Shown: piece by piece, positions 34,066 to 43,072 of the stretch
How positions within the stretch are numbered: the stretch's first letter is position 1
How the letters are laid out: each line of letters opens with the position of its first letter
Assembly: GCA_918807975.1 (NCBI GenBank)
Contig: OU964918.1
Coordinates: forward strand, 930,001 to 994,000
Source: Aplidium turbinatum
Taxonomy: Eukaryota > Chordata > Ascidiacea > Aplousobranchia > Polyclinidae
Direction: 5' to 3'
Length of the DNA stretch: 64,000 nt
Translations under genes and position numbers: made by a program
Notes under the pieces: model-generated
What the model was told of the DNA's origin: nothing
Databases searched by the model: none
Seen by the model: the letters and a program-made list of their open reading frames with translations, nothing else

Positions 34066-35654
34066 CTTTAGCTTATTTCCAATGCAAGAAATACTCTTTT
34101 AAAAAATGAAGACTGCAAGTAGCGAATGCTTTCGCCATTCGTCGTCGGCAGAAGCGTCTTTCGAAATTTGGCATCGTCGAGTTGGACTACCTCGTGGACA
34201 TTTTCAAAGCCCTTAATAATTTAAATCTGCTCCTTCAGGGCAAGAATACTGATCGATCGCATCAAAGACTATGATGCCATCCATACTTTCATTAAATCAA
34301 ATATAGTTATTACTATCTGAATCCTTAACAGCCTGTTTCACCTAAACGGATCACCAGAAGGGTCTTATTCAAATAGAGTAAAATTTTATAGGCTATGTTT
34401 TATATGTTTTTTTTATTTATTTTCATTATACGTTTTGATATTTATTTAGTGTTTGTATAGGCTACTGCTGTCAATAATGATCGAAAAGGGTGCAATCACA
34501 AAAATAGTTTTGGAAAAACATTCTTAAGGGAACAGCTGCCTCCCATTGCAAATCGGTAAAAATATCAAATTTAAAAAAAGTTTTCATATCTCAAAACCGT
34601 GATGTGATGAACAAAAATTAACACCAGATTCGGATTTAGCACCCCCAAATTACCCTAAATCCATTGAAAAACTCCATGCAAGAAAAGTTGTGTTGACCAG
34701 TGTAATTTACGTGGCGGTTGTTCACAAATCTAGGCTACATGATAGCATTTATTGAGAGCAAATCGTTCTCAGGTTTGAGATTGTCTTATATTATCCTCTC
34801 ATTTTGACCATTAAAATATTTTGTATTAACAAAGTTTCTTACAGTAATTTTCTCACACATATGGAGTAATTATAGCTCAATGAAGTAAAAATCAGTATGA
34901 ATATTATGTGATGAAATCATTTAAAGTAGCAGTTGTTATTAAAATATTCCCAATAGACAAACTAAAGAACACATTAATCCTAGTGTAGCCTACATAGGAT
35001 AGTATTATAGCTTTTACATTTTCCCAGTGAACAAGTTATAGGCTTTTTAAAAAAACATAAAGAAAATGTGTAATTTGGTGATAGGCTACCTACTAGCCTA
35101 GTGATGGTTTAGGTACATTGTACAAACAATCAAACAGGTATGTTGTAGTTCAAATCCTTCGTCATGACAGGCCATTTCATGTTGAGGAAGGTGCCAGTTT
35201 GCTCATTTTAATAAAATGATTCTTCTGATTTAGTGTGATATTGTTTACTTTACGTAATAGAAAGGAATCTGCTATTTCTTGAAATATTAAAGTACAATCA
35301 GCACTTTCAAATTTAGCCAAAATGTGAAGTGTAGTTGTTGATGTACAGATTTGCTTCATATTTTCAACTGCCATTCAAAAACGGTTGACCACTGGGACTG
35401 ACTAATCAGCACTACTAAGCTTTGAGCAGTTCTGCCAACCACACTTAATGAATGGGTACCAAATTGATAAACAGGGTAAGAAATTTGGCAACACTAGCTT
35501 TGGGTGATGAAAAACTCAATCTCACGCTCCACTGACTGTTGAAAACAACATATCACGCTCCACTGATCAGCACCGCTCCGATTGGTCAAACTATTGTTCA
35601 ATCTCGGTATAGGGGATTTTTTTATGGTACCTTTTAGAAAGTTGCGGTTCGGCA

Positions 35655-35970
35655 CCACATGGTGGACGTGGCCACTGGCCAGCCCATCTTAGCCTATTTG
35701 TGCTTTGTGCTTTTTTATAAAGGTAAGAGTGCTGGGCATGTTTGCTTTACTGAGAACTTCGGTGTCTGGGACTTTGTCATGCCATCGAATCTTGAGAAGC
35801 TTTTGGAGGCAGGAAAGGTGGAAGTGGTTTACTTGTCTTTCGTGTCTCCTATACAGAGTCGAGGCCTTAAACGTATACAGAAGGGTCGTCAGAATAAGAT
35901 CCAGAATCACGACTTGCGCGTGATTTTGTTTTAAGTGAGGCATGGCTGCGCAGGACTCCAACCTCACTTT
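35655..35970 (-). mobile_element. LINE ORF2 tail, upstream half
   Basis: Minus-strand LINE piece with LTTLLYTFKASTLYRRHE, NHFHLSCLQKLLKIRW, KVPDTEVLSKANMPS and, in a shifted frame at the lower end, a GHV…PNR remnant abutting the 9-bp duplication. It continues into 32,650-32,930 across the inserted element. Sequence above about 35,970 was not recognised. Confidence 0.72.
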
Positions 35971-37496
35971 CTTGTCTCAGGTTTCAGGGCCAAATGGCAA
36001 GACATGATCAAGACGATTGGGTGAAGCATGAGATGCAGTAGGATGACCATAACGTCTACGTGTCACGTCATGCCCTTGGGAACATCCTGCAATTGTGTTA
36101 CTGGGTGGTGCCTTCCTGTCCGTTGAGCTGTATCCAGTGATGAGCTTCTTCCGCACAGGTATGCTCTGGCCCGTAGCAGTACCACCTGTCAGGGCCCCAG
36201 CTATGGGTCGAACAACACCACTCCGGCTTGCCACCATATTCAAACCTGGATGTGTGGCAGATCAAACGCGGAAGATACTTTATATGAGGTAAGCATACTC
36301 GATCAGTCTGTGTCACTTGCAGCCGAGTGGTTTGCCCAAGACACAGAAAACTTCAGAACAATAAAATATTGCTTGGAATGCTGAACAAATATTTTTTGTT
36401 ATGTTACATGTTTTTCATTTTTGAGTTTGTTAAGCTTTTTTGTGCTTTATCTGAGAGCTAGTAAGTTAAAGCTAAGCTCTGAGTAGGAAGCATACTTCCT
36501 GATTGGATATTGTGATTATCTTGTTAAGGTTTTATCAAGATCAAATCATATAAAACAACAACTTCACTTGGAGAACAGCGCATTTGAGAACTTCACTTTG
36601 AGAACAACCAAAATTAATCCAGGTTTGTTCAGCCAAAAAAAACTTTAACCAAAATTTGCACCGAAATAATTGTTGTCGAGTGCAATGTTAAACTTGGGAT
36701 GTAACACTTTTTACTTTTTTGTATGATGAAGGCATTTCAAGTGTCAGAAACGAAACATTTTTTTGTCTTTCGAAGAGTGCAAGCAAATTATCAAACCTAA
36801 GATGTTTGTTCTATGTGTCGACTTTTATTCATCATTTCCACGAGACCCCATGGAGTGCACTCTTCGTTCTGTAGTTCATAGATTGTTATGAAGTTGAATA
36901 TCAACACACCCGCTGCTGCATCCATACCAATTCACCTCTCCAACTCATTGAGTTCTACCAAAAACTTTCCATCACCAGCTTTTCCATAAATGATAATGAA
37001 TTTTTGGATTGAATTTTTGGATGATCAATGAATACTCTTAGTGCGCTTATTGAAACTCACAACTGCACGCGTCTCTGTAGGAATATCATGTTGGTTCGGT
37101 CTATCTGAAAAATATTTATGCTCGGGCTCTTTCTTTGACTGTGCTGTCCCTGTTTTGCTTCTAAGAGACATTTGCTTTATTAGCAAGCTTATTCCAATGG
37201 CTATTTGACAGATGTCCTCTTTATTGTCTTTAGGAGCAGGTATCACATGCATGTGTAATATATGTTATGCCTGGATCAACCTAAATGTGGTCCTTTGCGT
37301 ACCACAAATGTAAAAAACACCACGCTGAATTGCTTATATAGTAATAAGGCGCTCAATAGTAATATAGTGATGAGACCATTAGGTGGAAACATTGACGTCC
37401 TGTCTGCAGTTATGGATTAACATATATATTTGCGTTATGCATGTTATACAGTCCATAAAATATTATCTACACTAATTATGTGTGTCATAAATCAAG
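35971..37496. other. Unassigned sequence with a dispersed repeat
   Basis: No coding exon identified. Open frames on both strands at 35,977-36,316 are in a locally GC-richer patch without recognised motifs. Bases around 36,430-36,490 match 3,140-3,220 in inverted orientation. Confidence 0.3.
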
Positions 37497-37498
37497 TA

Positions 37499-37987
37499 CA
37501 GTAGAATTCGCCTATAGTGACACCTGAAGGGAGCGCGGAAAAAGTGTCACTATAAGCGAAGTGTCACTATAGACGAATGATGACGTCGTTGATAACGTCA
37601 CTTGTGCAGTATCTGCGCATGCGCATCCCATGTTGGTTTAATTCAAACCCAGTCAGCAAATCAATCCTTTATGGTTCAACCTCTGCATACGTTAAATCAA
37701 TGTAAAAAGATGAATTTGCTGGCTGGGAACAGGCGAATGCTGATGAGGACAAAATATGATTCCAACTTAAACTGGAAATACACCGTAAAGTGTCCTTATA
37801 CGGAAATTTTTGAGCCCAAGGGACAGAAATGTGGTGTCACTGTAAGCAAAGTGTTCTTATACACGAAGTCACTATAGGCGAAGTCATTTCTATGCAAAAC
37901 ATATGGTTTGCAAACAGGACTTTGCAACAGGTGTCACTATTGGCGAAGTGTCACTATAGCCAAAGTCACTATAGGCGAATTCTATTG
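37499..37987. mobile_element. pogo/Tigger-like MITE
   Basis: A 489-bp element flanked by TA (37,497-37,498 and 37,988-37,989). Inverted ends are CAGTAGAATTCGCCTATAGT on the left and, inward from the right, CAATAGAATTCGCCTATAGT. The CAGTAGAA start and TA duplication suit the pogo branch of Tc1/mariner. Sub-terminal repeats of GTGTCACTATAGGCGAAGT occur several times at both ends. A copy of the recurrent hairpin motif (37,648-37,729) lies in the centre. No coding capacity. Confidence 0.85.
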
Positions 37988-38405
37988 TACCACGTGCACG
38001 CTGTACGTGGAACATAACAAGATCTTTGAAGCTGACACTCTGCCGTGTTTTTTTACCATATTAGAAGAAAAATTTGTGACTTTGTGGAAAAAAATACAAC
38101 GTCGTTGATATTATGAGTTGAAAAGAGAGGAAGAATTTTTATTGTGAAGTTTTCGCCTTTTCCACACTGAAAGCCTACGAGTATCAAAGAAGAAAAATGT
38201 ATCGTCCAGGATCAAGTCGTTCTTATTAGCTTTAAGATCAGACAAGTTCATGGGAAATCGATTTTATTGCAAAACAGAGCTCTTCGAAGTAATGATTTGG
38301 ATAATTAATGACACAACAACAAGTATTTGACAGCAAAGAACTTGTACAATTTTACATCTACTGTATGTAATAACTAATTGCAGAAACTTTTAGAGTAAAT
38401 CTTAC

Positions 38406-38519
38406 TGATTTCACAATTATCCCCAGAGACATGATTCGGGCAACCACAAAGAAATCCATTTCTCCATCTGTTGCAAATTCCTCCGTTCAAGCAGGGGTTG
38501 TTATCACATGGTCCAGCTT
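38406..38519 (-). CDS. EGF-like module exon of EGF-CCP gene
   Basis: A 114-bp minus-strand exon between a TATATTCAG acceptor and a GTAAGA donor, phase 1 on both sides. It encodes EAGPCDNNPCLNGG, then CNRWRNGFLCGCPN and GDNCEI: the six-cysteine EGF pattern with the NPCLNGG signature of Notch/fibropellin-like EGF modules. It joins in frame to 25,069-25,182 (C-E-I then I-E-S-L-C). It is the most upstream exon of this gene that I can support; signal peptide and earlier modules should lie further right on minus but were not found. Confidence 0.82.
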
Positions 38520-38639
38520 CTGAATATAAGTCAGAAAGAACCTTTGACGTGCCATGTGTGTAATATAGCAGGCTATAGATAAATTATACGATATAAAGTT
38601 TGCAGTTTATTTATAACACCTCAGATTATTCTTGCACGA

Positions 38640-39030
38640 ACATTTTGCCGAAAAACATTTTGCCGGATGGACATTATGCCGAAAGACATTTTGCTGAATG
38701 GACAAATTGCCGAAAGGACTAATTGACGAATAGAGTAATTTCCGAAACGACTAATTACCGAATGGACAAATTGTCGAAACAATTTGGAAAAAAATTACTT
38801 TGAAGTGACACAAAGTCTCGTTACCATGCAAGCAGTGCCTTTGAAATAGAATTACTTTGCTACTATTGTTTGCCTAAAAATTACTTTGAAGCGACACCAA
38901 GTCTCGTTTCTATGCAAACAGTGCCTCTTCGTAGTTATTTTGTTGAGGAGCAGCGTTTTAGTCAGGCAGGGTTATCATTTGCCGAAAGATATTGTGCCGA
39001 AACCCATTTTTTCGAAAGACATTTTGAATT
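38640..39030. repeat. Short tandem repeat region (GCCGAA units) with an internal duplication
   Basis: About a dozen imperfect 17-18-bp units of the type ATTTTGCCGAAAGAC / AATGGACAAATTGCCGAA from 38,640 to about 38,785, resuming at 38,980-39,025. Between them a block containing AATTACTTTGAAG…GACACAAAGTCTCGTT is directly duplicated (about 38,795-38,850 and 38,875-38,930). Confidence 0.7.
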
Positions 39031-39280
39031 AACGTTGATAAAGGAACAATTGCACATCGAACTAATCCTAGAGCTGTTATCAGCTGGCGTTGAATTGGCG
39101 TCACCAAATAAAAAATATAAGGTTGTGAACTGTAGACTAAAACACATTGTGGGAATATCGATACATATAACACTTCTGTCGGATACTTACGCGCTGTCGC
39201 ACATAATTTGTCAGTGAAATCTGTTTGTGAATGATATTTATGCGTTATTAGGTTATGATAATACATAATAATACATTTGA

Positions 39281-40090
39281 AACAATGAAAACTATTAATA
39301 CTACAAAAAGTGCTCAATGCCAAGCAAAAAGGCAAAGCAGAGCGAATTAAATCAAATGTAGTTATTACTATCTGAAGCATTTACAAATTGTTTCACCTAA
39401 CGGATCATCAGAAGGTTAAAAAAAACATGTAAACAGTAAAGAATCGATAATTCTGAAAGATATTAAATATTACAACTGTAATTTAATCTGCCAAAAAAAA
39501 TCTCTAAACCTGTACTTCCTGAGAAGATATTAAATATTACAACTGTAATTTAATCTGCAAAAAAAACTCTAAACCTAAATTCCTGAAAAGATATTGAATA
39601 TTATAACCGTAATCCAATAAAACTGATTACTGATTACTGAACTGATTAAAAAAAACTCTAAACCTGAATTCCTGAAAAGATATTAAATATTATAACCGTA
39701 ATCCAATAAAACTGATTACTGATTACTGAACTGATTAAAACTGATTACTGATTGGATTACGGTTATAATATTTAATATCTTTTCAGGAATTCAGGTTTCA
39801 AGTTTTTTTTGCAGATTAAATTACAGTTGTAATATTTAATATCTTCTCAGGAAGTACAGGTTTAGAGATTTTTTTTGGCAGATTAAATTACAGTTGTAAT
39901 ATTTAATATCTTTTCAGAATTATCGATTTTTTACTGTTTACATGTTTTTTCAGACCTTCTGATGATCCGTTAGGTGAAACAATTTGTAAAGGCTTCAGAT
40001 AGTAATAACTACATTTGATTTAATTCGCTCTGCTTTGCCTTTTTGCTTGGCATTGAGCACTTTTTGTAGTATTAATAGTTTTCATTGTTT
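39281..40090. repeat. Large inverted repeat at PLE 5' end
   Basis: Arms of about 350-450 bp, 39,281-39,735 and 39,745-40,090, are near-perfect inverted copies, with edges TGAAAACTATTAATACTAC on the left and its complement on the right. Small tandem duplications of GATTACTGATTACTGAACTG lie at the centre. Each arm includes the PLE terminal-repeat sequence. Confidence 0.85.
39953..39996 (+). ncRNA. Candidate hammerhead ribozyme in PLE 5' terminal repeat
   Basis: The core CTGATGA is followed by a short stem-loop (CC-GTTA-GG), then GAAAC, a tiny CAATTTG hairpin and a TGTA cleavage-type trinucleotide. Flanking bases ACCTT and AAGGCTT can form stem I. Minimal hammerheads in terminal repeats are known for Penelope-like elements. 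The base pair closing stem II is T opposite T, a weakness. An inverted copy lies in the left arm (about 39,385-39,420). Confidence 0.55.
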
Positions 40091-40152
40091 TAATATTGCT
40101 CCTAGCACTGATCTAGTTGAGCACTTTCTCTTGATGCTACTATCCAGTTATT

Positions 40153-40472
40153 ATGAATTTGGAAAAGATTAACTACGGTTATTCTTTAAAAAACATTGCT
40201 ATTCCAAGTAAAGATCGATATTTGAAGACGATGTTAGGTAAGATTGAAAATTTTATTAAACGTTTACGTTGGAAGGCCTATTTTTTCGATCTTAACCAGC
40301 AGGATGTTTCTCAGTCTGAGCATTTTAATAACTTTGGCTTTACGACTGAAAGAACACCTCCACAGCATGGTGCTTTGATACCATTTGAGAATGGTTTATA
40401 CGAGATGGTTCGTAATATTAAGTTCAAACCCATTTACAATTCTTTTCGGAGAAAACTAACTAATGACATTAA
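40153..40472 (+). CDS. PLE N-terminal coding region
   Basis: Plus-strand frame beginning MNLEKINYGYSLKNI with FIKRLRWKAYFFDL, NNFGFTTERTPP and, near its end, MVRNIKFKPIYNSFRRKL. These conserved words belong to the region preceding the reverse transcriptase in PLE-type proteins. The element's own coding sequence stops at the Harbinger insertion (TAA at 40,470-40,472); the remaining open codons belong to the inserted transposon. Function by family: nucleic-acid binding or RT-associated N terminus (inferred). Confidence 0.65.
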
Positions 40473-41016
40473 GGGCAGAATTCAGATTTGCGTCTCAAAG
40501 TAAGTCAGTGTTATGCGTAAGTCAGACTTATATAGGCCAGGCTTATACGAGAAGCTTATTTGCGATGCAGAAACTTGACTTACGCGCGACTTATATAAGA
40601 CCGTATTAAGCCTCTTTGTTTTCGCGCGAAAGAGAAATTGCTATAGCAACTCTTTGGTTGAGGTAATGAAGCGTGAAACTGAAGGCTGTAAAGCTGAGCT
40701 ACATTCCTGCTGAAGCACCAAATAAGGCAATGTTGTGCTTTAAACTCACAACTACAAAAAAGCACTTTTTTATGATGTTGAAATACGTTATAGTTGCATC
40801 AGTAAGTCGTTCGTTAACTAAGGTAGATGCCAAGTAATCCATGACGCAACAGATCTAGCACAAACAGTTCATTCACAAGCAAGGAATACTTATTTAACAA
40901 TGAAACAACGTAAAACAACGTTATGCCAATATGCACATGGCTTTCATTTACAATAATTCATAAATTTGAAAGAATCAGGTTACTCAAGTTATTTTTGATG
41001 CCTAAATAGGAAAGTT

Positions 41017-41170
41017 TTGACTTTGCTTGCACAATCATGGCCAGGATTGACACATGATGCGCGGATTTTTGACAACAGCATCATTCGAGATAAATTTGAG
41101 AATGGAGAATTTGATGGAATCCTATTGGGTGACAATGGGTATGCACCGAGAAATACGCGCTACAATTCTG
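41017..41170 (+). pseudogene. Harbinger transposase fragment (DDE part)
   Basis: Plus-strand piece with LAQSWPGLTHDARIFDNSII, then FDGILLGDNGYAP: the DDE_Tnp_4 signature, with aspartate in HDARIF and the LLGDNGY motif that contains the second catalytic aspartate. The following codons (beyond about 41,165) run into the complement of the inverted N-terminal piece, showing a rearrangement breakpoint here. Without the rest of the domain it cannot act. Confidence 0.78.
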
Positions 41171-41502
41171 CAAACAGAACTTTGACTAATCCCGGCCAAG
41201 TCGCCATCGCTTCTCTGGAAATGGCCAGTTGCAAAAAATTGAAGGCTTATCAATAACTGCAGTATGGGCGGTATTGCATGCGATCGGGCTGTCAACGTTT
41301 CGTCCTTTTTAAACAATTCAAAGAGTTCCATAGTTGCACTTTTGCTAAGACGGAAACGTTGACAAAAATGCTTGTCGTAAAGTTGATTAAAAGGATCTGC
41401 ATGATCGCGAACAGGCCTTTTAATGTGAATATTTGCATACTCTTCTTTGAAGAGTTGCCTAAAAGCAATGGTTTGCAAATTTGTGAGAAAACGAAAATAC
41501 AA
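41122..41502 (-). pseudogene. Harbinger transposase fragment (N-terminal part, inverted)
   Basis: Minus-strand piece KRPVRDHADPFNQLYDKHF, FCQRFRLSKSATMELFELF, ILQLLISLQFFATGHFQ and GISQSSVCRIVARIS, matching the N-terminal helix-turn-helix-like region of HARBI1-type transposases. It normally precedes the DDE part on the same strand; here it points toward it from the opposite strand, so an internal inversion or joining of two copies has occurred. Confidence 0.8.
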
Positions 41503-43072
41503 TTATATGCAATAATATACTGTGACCTAAGTATCAAACCAAAACCTGTGTCAATAACGCCATGTTTCAGATGGACTAACTAACCCTAACTTTTTCAGCT
41601 GATCTGTGCCCAGACAGCAAGATTCGTCATTAACCTTGATTCAACGCCTGCAGACGTTGAATCAATGTAAATATAACGGGTTTTGCTCTCTGGGTGGTCC
41701 TTTCAGTAGAGCTGTTCGCGTTAAAAACTTTAGTTAAATCATTCCTCACTTGATTATTTTGAAAAGGCTTTTTTTATCATTTTTTTATTTATTTTCCACC
41801 ACTGGAAAGTCTTTGATGAGGTCAATAAGCAGTTGGCGTTCAGAATCGTTGTAATTAAACCCTCTTGGTATTTTTATTGAAATAAGAAATGATAATGCAA
41901 TTTACATTAAAGGGTTACGGGAATTTGTATAAACTATGTTTATCTAAAAGCGCAGTAAACTCGCTCATCAAGTTGCTCACTGAATTTAAAGCAGTAGTTC
42001 ATATCTTAGCGATAGTTAACTGACGCCAAGAAGTGTTTGCGTATAGCTGAGCTATATTCATGCTAAATCAACAAATAATGCAATGTTGTGCTATTTCAAC
42101 CTACAACTAGAAAAAAAGTCGTTTTTTGTGACGTTGAAATAGAAACGTTGTAGTTGCATCAGTAAGTCGTTCGTTAACGTAGATGCCAAGTAATCCATGA
42201 CGCAACAAATCCGGCACAAAATTTCCTTCACAAGCAAGTAATACTCATTGAGCACTGAAACAACGTTAAGACAACGTTATGCCAATACGCACATGGTTTT
42301 CGTTTGCAATAATTCATCAATTTGAAAGAATCAGATAACTCAGGTTATTTTTGATGCCTTGAAAGTTAAAACGTAGTACAATTGTAGGAATACTGTTGTC
42401 AGTGTATGACTAAAAGGGCGGGCGCATAGATTCCCTTTGGTCTGAAAACTGTCAAATGTAAGATAGTTATTAGACTTGTTTTTTCCTGGCATTGCAGACA
42501 AAGGAAAAAGTATGACCAATCACAATTGTATGTTTGCAAAAGTGATGTTACAAGCAGTATTACTAAACTGCGTGTCAGCGTCTGGTTATTCAACAAGACA
42601 AAATAGGCATTTCAAAATTTACACCACCAGCAATAACACTAGTAACCTACTATTGTCAGCGTCTGAAAGAAGTCTTGATTCAACAATCAAGCCAACTGTC
42701 AGACCGAAACTCTGCCTGCAAGCAAGCTAAGATAACAGGCACACCTGCTTCACATTAAAAACTATCAAAAAAGTATCGTGGCCTTTGCACCAGACGGTCT
42801 ATTTTTTAAAAAAATGCTGTAACAAACCTCCTACTTTCAGTACCTCTAGTATTAGCCAAACACTTTTTCCTTCAACAAAGGCTTAAACCACCTCCGCAGG
42901 TGGCTTATATCTTTCGGCTTTTAAGCCGAGTATAAGCCTTGCTAAAGCGTAAGTCTGCTTTCTGAATCGCAAAATCGACGCTCAACGCAGACTTTTGTCC
43001 AAACAGACTTAAGCCGCCTTAAGTCAGGTTTCTGAATTCCGCCCTAAGAATATTATTAATTCTACGGATCTG

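Larger units (their letters stand above)
32922..35654. mobile_element. DNA transposon with 9-bp target duplication
   Basis: The element occupies 32,931-35,645 with inverted ends GCAACTTTCTAAAAGGTACC on the left and its exact complement on the right; similarity continues inward through ATAAAAAAATCCCC and a CCAATCAGAGCGGTGCTGATCAGTGGAGC-like segment. It is flanked by an exact 9-bp duplication, GGTTCGGCA, at 32,922-32,930 and 35,646-35,654, and splits a LINE tail. Nine-base duplications suit Mutator-like or Merlin-like elements. The inside is filled with other debris (hAT ends, a ZBED fragment, a palindrome) and no transposase of its own is recognised. Confidence 0.8.
40473..43044. mobile_element. 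PIF/Harbinger transposon, rearranged
   Basis: A 2,572-bp element flanked by TAA at 40,470-40,472 and 43,045-43,047, with inverted ends GGGCAGAATTCAGA and GGGCGGAATTCAGA, matching the three-base TWA target of Harbinger elements. Pieces of a HARBI1-type transposase lie inside but in opposite orientations (see next entries). A repeat of about 300 bp occurs directly twice (about 40,730-41,000 and 42,060-42,365), flanking the transposase pieces. It is inserted into the Penelope-like element. A hairpin-motif copy lies at 41,609-41,696. Confidence 0.88.

Noticed and set aside
35977-36316. Overlapping frames in a GC-richer patch.
   Set aside because: Several frames on both strands are open at once with no recognised domain; probably compositional.
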